A stretch of 64,000 nt of DNA from Cellvibrio sp. PSBB006 (GCF_002162135.1 NZ_CP021382.1:4586001-4650000); one strand, 5' to 3'; positions 17,158 to 28,674 are shown, numbered from the stretch's first letter. The notes: generated from the letters alone by a model not told the origin. Program-made: numbers and translations.

Positions 17158-17979
17158 ATGACTTCACCGATAACTGAACCAACAACGCCTATTGCCCTGA
17201 CTATCGCGGGTAGCGACAGCGGCGGCGGTGCGGGTATTCAGGCCGATCTCAAAACCTTTGCCGCCTTGGGCGTGTTCGGATGCAGCGCCATTACCTCATT
17301 GACGGCGCAGAATACCCTGGGCGTACAAGGTGTCTGGCCGGTGCCGCCGGATTTTGTTCGCGCGCAAATTCATTCCGTGCTGACGGACATTCCGGTAGCT
17401 GCCATCAAAACCGGCATGCTGGCCACGGCGGACATTATCCACGCCGTTGCGGACAGTCTGGTGGATTACACCTCTATCCCGTTGATCGTTGATCCGGTGA
17501 TGGTGGCGACCAGCGGTGATCGCTTGTTGGCGGAGGATGCCATCCAGGCGCTGATCACCCGCTTATTGCCGCGTGCAAACCTGATTACTCCCAACCTTTA
17601 TGAAGCTGCCGCACTGTTAAACGATGGGCTGGCGCATACCCATGCCGACCGGCTGCGTCAGGCAAAGCAGTTGCGTGCACTGGGCGCGAAGGCGGTGCTG
17701 ATTAAAGGCGGTCATGGCGAAGGTGCCCATGCGGAGGATCTTTTATTGACGGATGACGGTACGCAAACCTTTTCGGCGCCGCGCCTCACAACGCGCAATA
17801 CCCACGGTACCGGCTGCACGCTGGCGTCTGCCATTGCCGCCGGCATGGCTCGGCACTTAGCCTTGCCTGAGGCTGTTGCCCAGGCCAAAAGCTATCTTCA
17901 CCAGGCGCTGGCCCGCGCTGATGAATTACACATCGGGCAGGGTGCAGGCCCTGTCCATCACTTTCATTCATTTTATTAA
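17158..17979 (+). CDS. thiD: Hydroxymethylpyrimidine / phosphomethylpyrimidine kinase
   Basis: 273 residues, ribokinase-fold kinase phosphorylating HMP and then HMP-P for thiamine synthesis. Motifs: ALTIAGSDSGGGAGIQADLKTF at the N-terminus, AIKTGML, VDPVMVATSGDRLL, LITPNLYEA, and the anion-hole NTHGTGCTLASAIAA near residue 220. It is preceded by the TPP riboswitch and followed 39 bp later by thiC, so both pyrimidine-branch genes probably share the transcript. Confidence 0.95.
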   Translation: MTSPITEPTTPIALTIAGSDSGGGAGIQADLKTFAALGVFGCSAITSLTAQNTLGVQGVWPVPPDFVRAQIHSVLTDIPVAAIKTGMLATADIIHAVADSLVDYTSIPLIVDPVMVATSGDRLLAEDAIQALITRLLPRANLITPNLYEAAALLNDGLAHTHADRLRQAKQLRALGAKAVLIKGGHGEGAHAEDLLLTDDGTQTFSAPRLTTRNTHGTGCTLASAIAAGMARHLALPEAVAQAKSYLHQALARADELHIGQGAGPVHHFHSFY

Positions 17980-17982
17980 TAG

Positions 17983-19938
<1,956 letters not shown>

Positions 19939-19953
19939 CTGGCTTCACGCTAA

Positions 19954-19999
19954 CCCGTAGGTCGGATTAGGCGCAAAGCGCCGTAATCCGACAATTTTT
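19954..19999. repeat. REP-like hairpin with T-run
   Basis: CCCGTAGGTCGGATTA, a GGCGC-AAA-GCGCC stem top and TAATCCGAC make a single imperfect palindrome, followed by AATTTTTTATA. It is a single copy of the REP-like family of 10906 and 34263 and probably terminates thiC transcription. Confidence 0.75.
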
Positions 20000-20020
20000 T
20001 ATACAGGACTCCATTCAACA

Positions 20021-20650
20021 ATGATCGAAAAACCCCAATTCACCCGCGATGATGTAGAAATCCTGCGCCGTGAAGAACTCTACAAACGCTTCTTCCGTGT
20101 TGAAAAAGTCTTCCTTCGCCACAAGCTATTTAACGGCGGTTGGGGAAACGAAATCGGGCGCGAATTGTTTTTACGTGGTGAAGCGGTCGGCGTTGTGCTC
20201 TATGATCCGGCCCACGATCTGATCGGGCTGGTTGAACAATTCCGGGTCGGCGCCATGGATGAGCCCCATGGTCCCTGGTGTTATGAAGTTGTCGCCGGCA
20301 TGTTGGAAGAAGGCGAAACCCCTGAAGACGTAGCCCGCCGCGAACTCATCGAAGAAGCCGATGTTACGCCATATACCATGGAATATATCTGCAATTATCT
20401 ATCCAGCCCGGGCGGCAGCGATGAAAAGTTGCATCTCTATTGCGGCTTGTGTGATCTGAGTCAGGCCGGCGGTATTTATGGTTTACCGGAAGAGGGTGAG
20501 GATATTCGCATGCACGTCTTTGCCGCCGACGATGTCTTTGCCGAACTCTTTAATGGCGCTTTTAACAATGCTGCAGCATTGATTTGCTTACAATGGCTAC
20601 AACTTAACCGGCCCCGTTTGCAAGCGGAAAATCTCAGCGCGGTGGATTGA
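20021..20650 (+). CDS. nudF: ADP-ribose pyrophosphatase, Nudix family
   Basis: 209 residues. The Nudix box is visible around residues 94-116 (GMLEEGETPEDVARRE, then LIEEADV). The usual EEAG is EEAD here, so the box glycine is replaced by Asp, while the metal-binding glutamates are kept. Downstream YICNYLSSPGGSDEKLHLYCG matches NudF-type ADP-ribose hydrolases. It lies between thiC and a yqiB homologue, the conserved order in gammaproteobacteria. Confidence 0.9.
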   Translation: MIEKPQFTRDDVEILRREELYKRFFRVEKVFLRHKLFNGGWGNEIGRELFLRGEAVGVVLYDPAHDLIGLVEQFRVGAMDEPHGPWCYEVVAGMLEEGETPEDVARRELIEEADVTPYTMEYICNYLSSPGGSDEKLHLYCGLCDLSQAGGIYGLPEEGEDIRMHVFAADDVFAELFNGAFNNAAALICLQWLQLNRPRLQAENLSAVD

Positions 20651-20754
20651 CTTAATTCCGCGTCTGGCTAACACTTGATTCAAGATGAATAGTTTTATGA
20701 CAGCCCGCCCAGATCGCGGGTGTGGTTATCGTCTTACTTATTGAAAACTTATCT

Positions 20755-21246
20755 ATGTTTACACTTCGCCTCAACAGGCAAACACCTGAATACGCCACTT
20801 ACAAGGAACCTTACAAGGTGGATTTTCCTTTGCAGATGGCGGAGTGCGAAGCCAATTACTTGCGTCTGCAAAAACTCGTCAATGGCCTGACCCATGATGA
20901 GTACCGCTTTATGGTAACGCGCGGCCAGCAGGAATGGTTACAGATCCTGCGGGTGGTCGAACGCTCGCCCTACACCACCACCTTCCAGTTCCGCCAATCA
21001 CCGGTTGCCCCCATCACTCGCTGGTTGCAAATGCCATGTTTAACGGTGCGGATGTACCACGATGCAAAAGTGGCCGAGGTCTTGGCGTGGGAGGGGCATA
21101 AACGTTTGCGTCCGCGTTACGAATATCCCAATCGCTCGATGTACCAAAGCGACGAGAAGTTGCAGATCAACCAGTTCCTGGGCGAGTGTCTATCCTTGTG
21201 TCTCAATAAAGGGCGCAGTGTGGATAGTGTGGTGCCGACAGAATAA
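20755..21246 (+). CDS. yqiB: DUF1249 protein (YqiB family)
   Basis: 163 residues. It aligns by eye with E. coli YqiB: DFPLQMAECEANYLRLQKL, RSPYTTTFQF, LTVRMYHDAKVAEVLAW, and RYEYPNRSMYQSDEK followed by QINQFLGECL. Function unknown. ATG 20755 is chosen; an in-frame GTG at 20722 would add 11 residues, and neither has a strong ribosome-binding site. It normally sits between nudF and cpdA; here cpdA is about 11.6 kb further on because of inserted genes. Confidence 0.85.
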   Translation: MFTLRLNRQTPEYATYKEPYKVDFPLQMAECEANYLRLQKLVNGLTHDEYRFMVTRGQQEWLQILRVVERSPYTTTFQFRQSPVAPITRWLQMPCLTVRMYHDAKVAEVLAWEGHKRLRPRYEYPNRSMYQSDEKLQINQFLGECLSLCLNKGRSVDSVVPTE

Positions 21247-21309
21247 ACCTCGCCGTTTTCATTTTTCTTTAGTTTTTTTGCGAGAAGCTTGCAGCTTTAG
21301 GTGGGGTGA

Positions 21310-21416
21310 GTTTTGCGTGAAGGTGTGTGTTTCAAAACCCTCGCGTCAGGGATGACGTGAGGGAGCTACAGGGACGTATTTACCGCGTTTTTGAAACACA
21401 CACCTTCATGGAAAAC
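21310..21416 (+). repeat. Dispersed palindromic element, copy 3 (short class, 107 bp)
   Basis: Arms GTTTTGCGTGAAGGTGTGTG and the complement of GTTTTCCATGAAGGTGTGTG differ in sequence from the other copies but remain complementary to each other. The inner hairpin CCCTCGCGTCA / TGACGTGAGGG keeps the GGGA loop with one G-T pair, and GAGCTACAGGGACG follows. It lies between convergent yqiB and hoxX genes. Confidence 0.85.
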
Positions 21417-21460
21417 GTATTCGAAGAGTCACACTGTTCGTATTGTTCGATCTACTACTA

Positions 21461-23185
21461 TCAAGCAATTTGCAACACCTTTTCCTTCGTCGTGTGATTA
21501 ATAAGTCTTGATGGCGTTTTCCCGCAACTGATCTTGTGAACAAAGTTGTAACGCAACTTATGATAATCACTGTCCGGGTTATCAAAGATCGCTTTCATTT
21601 GTCGTAACTCAGCAGCGCGATAAGTTTCCAACGGCTGCACGCATTCATCCGCCACTCGCCGCTGTTGCTTTTGCTCCAGAGTTGAAAAAAACAGTTCATC
21701 CTTCGTCAATTCCTCACAGGCTTTTTGCAGCGTCTGGTGATATAACTCCCAATCTTCCGGTAGCACTTGATCCACCATGCCAATAGCTTTGGCGGCTTTC
21801 GCCAGGATCGGCATGCATTGTGTTGTCAGTTCATGAGCAAGGTGTTGGCCGACGCGTTTGGGTAGCAGATACGTCCAATACTCTGAACCATACAGTCCCA
21901 TGGTTTGATAATGAGGGTTCAGGACAACACCTTCCCGTGCCCATACTGAATCGCAGGCGAGCGGCATCATGGCGCCGCCAGCGCCGGCGTTGTTGCGTAA
22001 GGCGGCGACGGTGATTTTATTGTCCATATTGATGATTTCCTGGACGACATCGTCAATGGCATTGATGTTGCGCCAGGATTCATGTGCCGGGTCAACAGAG
22101 GATTCAATGCAATTCAGGTGAATACCGTTGCTCCAGAAATCTTCACCGCCGAGCAAGGCAATCACACGAACATCAGCGTGGGCTCGTAGCTCGCGCAGTT
22201 TTGCAAGTAAGGCGATGCATTGCTCGGTATTCATGGCGCCGTTGTAAAAATCGAAGCTGAGATAGGCAACGCCGTTTTTAATCTCGGTGTTGATATCTTG
22301 CTGAACCTGTGAATCCAATACGCCCAGATGCTCAAAATATTCCGGATTGTGAAATTGTTGGGTGACCACTTGCAACGCCGGTAGTTTGAAAAACGTTTTT
22401 TCACCATGCTGGGCCATCTTCATCTGGCGAATCCACACAGCACCATCGCGCGTGGCACGACACACGGCACCGTCGCGGTAACCGATTAATTCACCGGGTT
22501 TGGCGTTGGTTTTGCGATATTCCGCGCGTGCGCCGAATAAATAAACAGTATTACCCGCAATATCATCCAGTACACCCGGAAAGCTGTCGGCCGCATGAAT
22601 TTTTTTAACAATGGTTTCGGTGTTGTCATTCAGCCAGTCGATCTTGCGCCAATCCTGCCGCATTAAGGGCAAACATTTTCCCTTGACGTTGGGGTTGGAA
22701 TAATCCAGAGGGCGCGGGCGGAAGTCCGGTTTTTGAATGGCATCAAGCAAAATATTTTTGATTTCTGCAACGGCAGTGGCGATAACTTCACGCCGATAAA
22801 GACTCGCCTTCGGTGCTCCGCGCAGGGGGAAATTTTGGGTGGCCCAGATATCACCGGCATCCATTTCTTCGTCCGCCTGCAACAGGGTTACACCCCATTG
22901 GTTGCGTTCCATGTCAATGGCCCAGTCGAGCGATGAAGGTCCGCGATCACCTTCAATACCGGGATGGACGATTAAACACAAATGTTCCCGCCAGATCGCC
23001 TCCGGTACGCGATGCTTAAGAAAAGGACAAATAATCAGGTCCGGCTGGAATTGTGCCACCGCTTCCTGCATTACCTCTTCGCTGGCGGAAAGCTCAATGG
23101 AAACGCGGTGGTTTTCCGCCTCCAATTCTCGATGAACACGTTGACACATCCCGTTATAAGCTGAAGCAAACAATAAAATGTTCAA
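21461..23185 (-). CDS. hoxX: HoxX-like protein (formyl-THF-binding plus enoyl-CoA-hydratase fold)
   Basis: 574 residues, the usual HoxX length. The N-terminal half is a formyltransferase-like module (~1-170, with HPGIEGDRGPSSLDWAI) and C-domain. The C-terminal half (~295-560) is a crotonase fold (VIALLGGEDFWSNGIHLN, ALRNNAGAGGAMMPLACD, and LYGSEYWTYLLPKRVG). HoxX makes CO from formyl-tetrahydrofolate for the active site of oxygen-tolerant NiFe hydrogenases. No hydrogenase or hyp gene is in this window, so its client is unclear. The start ATG 23185 gives the family N-terminus MNILLFASAYNG. It is transcribed alone. Confidence 0.85.
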   Translation of the reverse strand: MNILLFASAYNGMCQRVHRELEAENHRVSIELSASEEVMQEAVAQFQPDLIICPFLKHRVPEAIWREHLCLIVHPGIEGDRGPSSLDWAIDMERNQWGVTLLQADEEMDAGDIWATQNFPLRGAPKASLYRREVIATAVAEIKNILLDAIQKPDFRPRPLDYSNPNVKGKCLPLMRQDWRKIDWLNDNTETIVKKIHAADSFPGVLDDIAGNTVYLFGARAEYRKTNAKPGELIGYRDGAVCRATRDGAVWIRQMKMAQHGEKTFFKLPALQVVTQQFHNPEYFEHLGVLDSQVQQDINTEIKNGVAYLSFDFYNGAMNTEQCIALLAKLRELRAHADVRVIALLGGEDFWSNGIHLNCIESSVDPAHESWRNINAIDDVVQEIINMDNKITVAALRNNAGAGGAMMPLACDSVWAREGVVLNPHYQTMGLYGSEYWTYLLPKRVGQHLAHELTTQCMPILAKAAKAIGMVDQVLPEDWELYHQTLQKACEELTKDELFFSTLEQKQQRRVADECVQPLETYRAAELRQMKAIFDNPDSDYHKLRYNFVHKISCGKTPSRLINHTTKEKVLQIA

Positions 23186-23247
23186 GGCAGATCCCTCCCA
23201 GATGGGTCGAAAGTAGATGTTTGCGCGCTTGATTTACAACGAAAGCG

Positions 23248-24030
23248 TTACGTCTTGGCGTAAGCGTCTTGTGCGTCTCCCGGTTCTTCTCCCAATTCTT
23301 CTTCCATGCGACTGCTGAGTTGGTTCAAGGACATAATCAAACAGATGACCAGTAAGAACATACTGGCACAGAAGATAAACAAGCCCATGGTCATGGGGCT
23401 CATGGAATTTTCGATGATGACTTGTTCTGCGGTGTGGTCATGCACCATGGACATGGCCGCCATACCGGTGTAGTGCATGCCGCAAACAGCGATAGCCATG
23501 ACCACCGCGCTGCCGAGCATCAGCATGGTGCCTTTCAGGTTTACCGCGAGCCACAGCGCCACCGTGGCAGCAACGATTGCAATAGCCAACGAAACGCCGA
23601 CGAGAGTTTTGTCGTACACCATGCTGCCGTGCATCACCATCGCTTCCATACCGATGTAATGCATGGAGGCTACGGCGAGACCGGTAAACAAGCCGGCACC
23701 TAACAGGCGCACGATCGACAGCTGACCACTGACGGCGATATAAATCCCGATGCCCACAGCGACAACTGCAATTAATAAGGAAAGGAAAGTCAGGCCGGGT
23801 GTATAGCCCACATCCATAGGCACCTGGTAAGCGAGCATGCCGATAAAGTGCATGGTCCAGATAGCGCCGCCGCCGAGGGAAACCGCAGCGGCAATAATCC
23901 ACACCGTTGAGGGGCCGGATTTCGAAGACTTCATTCCGTTGGTAATTTGCAAGCCGGTAAATGAACCGAAGACCGAAACAAGAAATGAGAGAATGACCAA
24001 AAACCAGTTATAGCTTGCTTCCATCTCCAT
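23248..24030 (-). CDS. MHYT-domain integral membrane sensor
   Basis: 260 residues with seven hydrophobic segments. The three MHYT motifs are visible as MHFIGM (~60), MHYIGM (~125) and MHYTGM (~186), thought to bind copper and sense a gas such as O2, CO or NO. Unlike many MHYT proteins there is no GGDEF, EAL or kinase domain; the protein ends in a short acidic cytoplasmic tail. It is divergent from the chemosensory cluster and lies 62 bp upstream of hoxX on the same strand. A functional link to either is possible but not shown. Confidence 0.88.
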   Translation of the reverse strand: MEMEASYNWFLVILSFLVSVFGSFTGLQITNGMKSSKSGPSTVWIIAAAVSLGGGAIWTMHFIGMLAYQVPMDVGYTPGLTFLSLLIAVVAVGIGIYIAVSGQLSIVRLLGAGLFTGLAVASMHYIGMEAMVMHGSMVYDKTLVGVSLAIAIVAATVALWLAVNLKGTMLMLGSAVVMAIAVCGMHYTGMAAMSMVHDHTAEQVIIENSMSPMTMGLFIFCASMFLLVICLIMSLNQLSSRMEEELGEEPGDAQDAYAKT

Positions 24031-24497
24031 ACAGATATCCTCATAAAATAATAAAAATACAACGACAATCAGCGCTCGTGTTACACCAGCCAGCTGAGAT
24101 TTCTTTATGGATTCTAGTTATTCCAATGCGCTTCCCATAGATTAAATATTCATGTTTTTTTGAAAAAATAAATTTTTTGAAATTAAAAAATTTGATGTAA
24201 GTGATCTTTTATAAATTGTGAACTGGTTTTTGCCAGGTTTATAACCTTATGAATTAGATGGGATTTTTTTCTGACTATTGTGTTAGTTTTTTCGTCAGTT
24301 TCATTAAGTTGACGCATTAGTTAACGAAAAAACTGGATCACTGGGTTTGATATTTTTTGCGCCATTATTTTTCGTGACGCAAAAATTTATTGCTGCGTCG
24401 CAACGCTCATCTAAAATTGCTCATTACCAGTGCAGTGAAAACTGCGTTAGCACATTTTTATTTTTTACCGCTGCGTTCGCGCAAGGATTATCAACAA
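24031..24497. other. AT-rich divergent intergenic region
   Basis: 467 bp between the MHYT gene and the chemosensory cluster, markedly AT-rich around 24130-24400. It contains GACGCA...TGCGTC (about 24376-24399) as a weak hairpin. It probably holds the cluster promoter; no gene was recognised. Confidence 0.45.
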
Positions 24498-25391
24498 ATG
24501 ACCGCTCAAGCATCTGTAATGAAGTCACCTGGCAGGATTTTTTCTGTTGCGGTGGTCGGAGCAAGTGAACGAGATATCGAGATACTCGAACGCGTTTTTG
24601 GCATTACCCGTTATCGTCAACGTTGCTATAAGCTGGTCGTCATCAATGATGTGTCTTCCACCAGTGAATTGACGCGCGCTGTTGACGCCGATATCCATGT
24701 TCTTAATGTCACCAACCCCAAGGCAATTGTGTGCTGGCAACGCTTTGCTGCGACCGTGAGCCGTGAAAAGCGCAAGCCGGTGTTGCGCTTGGGACAAAAA
24801 GCGACAGATGAAAGCAATGTGTCTGAATTTGTTATTCCCTGGCCGATTAACCCGGCGAAATTGCTGCAAACCCTGGATAACTTTACGATCCGCCACCTTC
24901 ATTACTATCCCGAATTCGAGATAGGTTCGGAGGTGGAGCCATCTTCAGCGGTGGTCCATAACATCAAAGCCATAGGTACCACCACGCAGATCAAGCAAGA
25001 GGCGCGACAAAAAGCTATTCGTGTATTGGTAGCAGATGACAGCCTTGCCGTGCGTCGACAACTAACAATTGAATTCGACAGTATGGATGCGCACCTGGAC
25101 TCAGTGGCGGATGGCGACGCGGCAGTAAAAGCCACCGAGCAGGAAAAATACGATGTCATTTTTCTCGATGTGGTCATGCCGGGTCTGGATGGTTACAGCG
25201 TCTGCAAAAACATTCGTCGTTCTGCGCTGAACAAAACCACGCCAGTCATTATGCTGACCAGCCGTTCATCAAAATTCGACAAGCTAAAAGGCATCCTGGC
25301 CGGATGCGATACCTATTTAACCAAGCCAATCAATCACAATGAATTTAAAGAAATAACCCAAAAACATCTCGTTAAAAGCATGGAGAAGTAA
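24498..25391 (+). CDS. Response regulator with degenerate N-terminal and intact C-terminal receiver domains
   Basis: 297 residues. Residues ~10-140 look like a receiver-type fold without an obvious phospho-acceptor (VAVVGASERDIEILERVFGI, ADIHVLNVT). Residues ~175-295 are an intact receiver: VLVADDSLAVRRQL, VIFLDVVMPGLDGYS with the acceptor Asp, MLTSRSS and the conserved Lys in YLTKP. There is no output domain, as in PilG-type regulators. ATG 24498 is chosen because AAGGAT lies about 10 nt upstream. Its stop is 1 nt before the next ATG, so it starts an operon. Confidence 0.85.
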   Translation: MTAQASVMKSPGRIFSVAVVGASERDIEILERVFGITRYRQRCYKLVVINDVSSTSELTRAVDADIHVLNVTNPKAIVCWQRFAATVSREKRKPVLRLGQKATDESNVSEFVIPWPINPAKLLQTLDNFTIRHLHYYPEFEIGSEVEPSSAVVHNIKAIGTTTQIKQEARQKAIRVLVADDSLAVRRQLTIEFDSMDAHLDSVADGDAAVKATEQEKYDVIFLDVVMPGLDGYSVCKNIRRSALNKTTPVIMLTSRSSKFDKLKGILAGCDTYLTKPINHNEFKEITQKHLVKSMEK

Positions 25392-25392
25392 C

Positions 25393-25755
25393 ATGAAGCC
25401 CAGCAAAGTCATGATCGTGGACGATTCGCCAGTAGACTTGCAGCACCTGAAACAAATTATTGCGGACGCCGGTTACCAGGTTATCACTGCAACCGACGGC
25501 CAGGACGCATACGACAAAGCAAAAGCCTATCGCCCGGACGTTATCCTGATGGACGTGGTGATGGAAGGTGTAGATGGATTCCAGGCTTGTCGCAACATTA
25601 CCTCTGATAAAGATCTTGCCAGTATTCCCGTGGTGTTCGTTACCAGCAAAAACCAACGCGCGGATCGCGTGTGGGGTGAGTTGCAAGGTGGCAAAGGCAT
25701 GATTACCAAACCCTACACACAGGCGCAGATTATCGACACGATTGCATCGCTTTGA
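25393..25755 (+). CDS. Single-domain response regulator, PilH-like
   Basis: 120 residues, one receiver domain: VMIVDDSPVDLQHL, VILMDVVMEGVDGFQA with the acceptor Asp near residue 54, VVFVTSK and MITKPYT with the conserved Lys. Size and position after another output-less regulator match PilH/CheY-type proteins of the pilus-class chemosensory systems. It starts 1 nt after the preceding stop, indicating translational coupling. Confidence 0.88.
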   Translation: MKPSKVMIVDDSPVDLQHLKQIIADAGYQVITATDGQDAYDKAKAYRPDVILMDVVMEGVDGFQACRNITSDKDLASIPVVFVTSKNQRADRVWGELQGGKGMITKPYTQAQIIDTIASL

Positions 25756-25787
25756 CGCACTGTTTTAAACCGGCGAGATATCTGTAG

Positions 25788-26393
25788 ATGGCTACCAACA
25801 ATCTTGAGCAGACGCTGATCGATGCGTTGTCCCGCTTGCAGCATACCGATGTCGACAAGGCACTGCTTACGGATCAGGAACGCTTCGGCGCTGAACTTGC
25901 ACGCGAGCAGTATTTTGGTTTTGCCATTGGCACGAAACATTTTGTGGTTAAAGCCAGCTGCTTTTGCGAAGTATTTTCCGGCTTGCCGGTTGCTCCGATA
26001 CCCAATGCACCTTCGGTGTTAGCCGGCTTGTGTAACGTGCGCGGCGTTTTGGTTCCGGTGTACCAGCTGCATCACGAATGGGCTCTTACCCTGCCGCAAA
26101 AGCCTTATGTATTTTGCATCGGTAAAGGTGAAAAAGCGGTGGCCGTGTTGGTTGACAATTTACCGGTTTCCATCGAATTGGCCGAGCAGGATTGTGTGGA
26201 GGACAATACGCTGGAACAAGATCCGGTCCTGTCTGCGCTGGTTGAAAATACTTTTCTTGCGCGCGGTGTTCAGCACTATCGCATAGCGGGCGAAGCGGTT
26301 GGTGAACAACTCCTGGCATTGGCAAATCACCACCGTCGGGAAAACCACCATATGGGCATGCATCGTTTTGCCGACAATGCGTATTCCGTGTAG
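25788..26393 (+). CDS. CheW-like coupling protein, PilI-like
   Basis: 201 residues. A CheW fold spans ~40-180 (YFGFAIGTKHFVVKASCFCEVF, PNAPSVLAGLCNVRGVLVPVYQ, KAVAVLVDNL). The N-terminal ~40 and C-terminal His-rich ~20 residues are extensions. It should link the receptor at 26461 to the kinase at 28675. Third gene of the cluster, 32 bp after the preceding stop. Confidence 0.85.
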   Translation: MATNNLEQTLIDALSRLQHTDVDKALLTDQERFGAELAREQYFGFAIGTKHFVVKASCFCEVFSGLPVAPIPNAPSVLAGLCNVRGVLVPVYQLHHEWALTLPQKPYVFCIGKGEKAVAVLVDNLPVSIELAEQDCVEDNTLEQDPVLSALVENTFLARGVQHYRIAGEAVGEQLLALANHHRRENHHMGMHRFADNAYSV

Positions 26394-26460
26394 AAAAATC
26401 TGTTTGATGTAATTGCCACACAGACATTCTTGCTTTGAAAATCGATCCTGGAGTCTCACA

Positions 26461-28620
26461 ATGAAAAACGTATCGGGAATTAAAATTTCCCACAAAATCA
26501 GCAGCCTGATGATCGGGTTGATCGTTGGCTTCGTGTTGATGGGGGTGGCCTACTACGCGCAGATCAGTGTGGATATCAAGCAGGAGCGAACCCGCCAGCA
26601 ATTCCAACAGGCGGAACAATCCCTGGATCTTGCCCGTCAAGCGCACACCACACTCAAAACCCAACTGCTGACGATGATGCAAAGCGGTGAGGTGCAGGGG
26701 TCGCAGGATTTGCTTACTGCGGCAGAGCGTGTGCAACACGCTCAGGAAGCGTTGGGTAAGATAAATTTCCAGTTCTACTCATCCGCCGCGCAGGAAAGAA
26801 TTGAAACCGCCAATCAAGTGTTTGCGGAAACGGTTGAGCAGACCATTCCCGCGCTGGTGCAAACGGAAGCCGCTGAGTCAGATGTGAATATGCCCTTGCC
26901 TGAAGTGGCCGGTCAGTTGCGCAATCTCCTGCAAAACCATCCGTCAGCCATGAATATAGTGTTGCAAACCGAGTTGCATTATTCGGAGTTTCTGCGGACG
27001 CGCGATGGGCGTTATGCCGCTGCCTTTCAGGCCGCCGTGGCGGATCTGCGGGACACCATAGGGCAACTGGATATGTCCGCCACCGCCGCGCAACGCGCGC
27101 TTAACCTGACTGACAACTACGCGACGGGTTTTGAGGCCATGATCGAGCGCCGCGCAACGGCTGCCGAGCGTGAACAAATGGTCGAAGATGCCAGTCTCGG
27201 TGTCATCGGCGCGCTGGAAACCTATCGCACCAGCATGGGCGAAAATTTGCAACGCCGGATCGATGCGGCGGAGGGTGAACGCACGGTAGCGCAGTGGATG
27301 TTCGCCATCGTCCTGTTTATGACAGCGATCGGCACAACGCTTGGGTTGTTTCTGATTTATCGCAGCATCGTGTTGCCGCTGTGGCATATGCAATCGATTA
27401 TCGCGCAGCAAAACCGCGGTAATGACAAAGCGCGGGTAAACATTACGGCGAACGATGAATTGGGTAATTTGGGTCGCGCGTTTAACCGCCTGCTGGATGA
27501 ACGTATTCAAGTACTGGCGGAAAAATTCCAGGAAAACGAAACCCTCAACAACTCTATTATCGGCCTGATTCGCGCACTGGGTTTGATTGCTCGAAAAGAC
27601 CTGTCCATCAAAGTGCCGGTATCGGCAGACGTTACCGGTACTGTCTCTGATGCGGTGAACCTGCTGACATCGGAAACCGCACGGACGCTGCATCAGGTAA
27701 GGGCCGCGTCAGAAAAAATTAACGCCATCTCCGATCAGCTGCAGGCGCAATCCGGCGCGGTCATGGTGGTCGCGGAAGATGAGCGTACCCAGGTAGCCGA
27801 AACAGTGGCAGCGCTGGAACAATCAGCGAAAACCATGAGTGATATTGCCAAGGAGGCACGTGTTGCCAACAGCATTGCGTCCACGGCGATCGACAGTACA
27901 GTGAAAGCACAATCTTCCGTAACGGAAACGGTTGAAGGTATTCAAACTATTCGTAGCACAATTTCTGAAACGGAAAAACGGATCAAGCGCCTCGGCGATC
28001 GTTCACAGGAAATTACCAGTATCGTTAACCTGATTAACACCATTGCTGAACGGACACATATTCTGGCGTTGAATGCGAGCATGCACGCCGCTTCTGCCGG
28101 TGAGGCCGGTAAAGGTTTTGCGGTGGTAGCGGAAGAGGTTCAGCGGCTGGCGGAAAACGCCCGTGGTGCAACGTCCGAAATTTCGGCGATGGTGAATAAC
28201 ATCCGCGTGGAAACATCAGACACGGTAAATATCATGAACAAATTGATTACGCAGGTGGCAGAGGGTACCAAGCTGGCGGAAGATTCCGGTCAGCGGATGC
28301 ACGAAACCGAAGCGGCCACACGTCAGTTGGTAAACCACGTGAAATCAATCGCTGTCAATTCGGTAAACCAGGCCAACATGGCCAGCAGGGTGCGTGACCG
28401 CGCGACACAAATTACCGAGTCCACGCAAAAAACCTACAGCGAATTGGAGCAGCAGCGTTTGCAGACCGATGAATTGAAAGTACACGCACGCTCGCTGCTT
28501 GAGCGGGTTAATGTATTTACCCTGCCGGAGTTCCGCGCGGAAGCGCACAACACACTGGTGTCGATTCGCCAGCCGGCTGTCAATGAAGAGCAGATGGAAA
28601 AAAATATAGCTAATGCCTGA
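26461..28620 (+). CDS. Methyl-accepting chemotaxis protein, PilJ-like class
   Basis: 719 residues. TM1 is near 17-38 and TM2 near 276-298, with a ~235-residue periplasmic sensor between them. HAMP-like segments follow. The signalling tip reads ILALNASMHAASAGEAGKGFAV and AEEVQRLAENARGATSEI; it resembles PilJ more than classical MCPs, since the usual methylation-site Glu near the tip is absent. ATG 26461 is preferred (TGGAG 8 nt upstream) to the codon at 26413. No cheR or cheB gene lies in the cluster, so methyl adaptation would need genes elsewhere. Confidence 0.88.
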   Translation: MKNVSGIKISHKISSLMIGLIVGFVLMGVAYYAQISVDIKQERTRQQFQQAEQSLDLARQAHTTLKTQLLTMMQSGEVQGSQDLLTAAERVQHAQEALGKINFQFYSSAAQERIETANQVFAETVEQTIPALVQTEAAESDVNMPLPEVAGQLRNLLQNHPSAMNIVLQTELHYSEFLRTRDGRYAAAFQAAVADLRDTIGQLDMSATAAQRALNLTDNYATGFEAMIERRATAAEREQMVEDASLGVIGALETYRTSMGENLQRRIDAAEGERTVAQWMFAIVLFMTAIGTTLGLFLIYRSIVLPLWHMQSIIAQQNRGNDKARVNITANDELGNLGRAFNRLLDERIQVLAEKFQENETLNNSIIGLIRALGLIARKDLSIKVPVSADVTGTVSDAVNLLTSETARTLHQVRAASEKINAISDQLQAQSGAVMVVAEDERTQVAETVAALEQSAKTMSDIAKEARVANSIASTAIDSTVKAQSSVTETVEGIQTIRSTISETEKRIKRLGDRSQEITSIVNLINTIAERTHILALNASMHAASAGEAGKGFAVVAEEVQRLAENARGATSEISAMVNNIRVETSDTVNIMNKLITQVAEGTKLAEDSGQRMHETEAATRQLVNHVKSIAVNSVNQANMASRVRDRATQITESTQKTYSELEQQRLQTDELKVHARSLLERVNVFTLPEFRAEAHNTLVSIRQPAVNEEQMEKNIANA

Positions 28621-28674
28621 TGGCTAACGCGAGATGGTCAGCAAGTTTGTGGTAAACCATGTGGATGGAATGCG

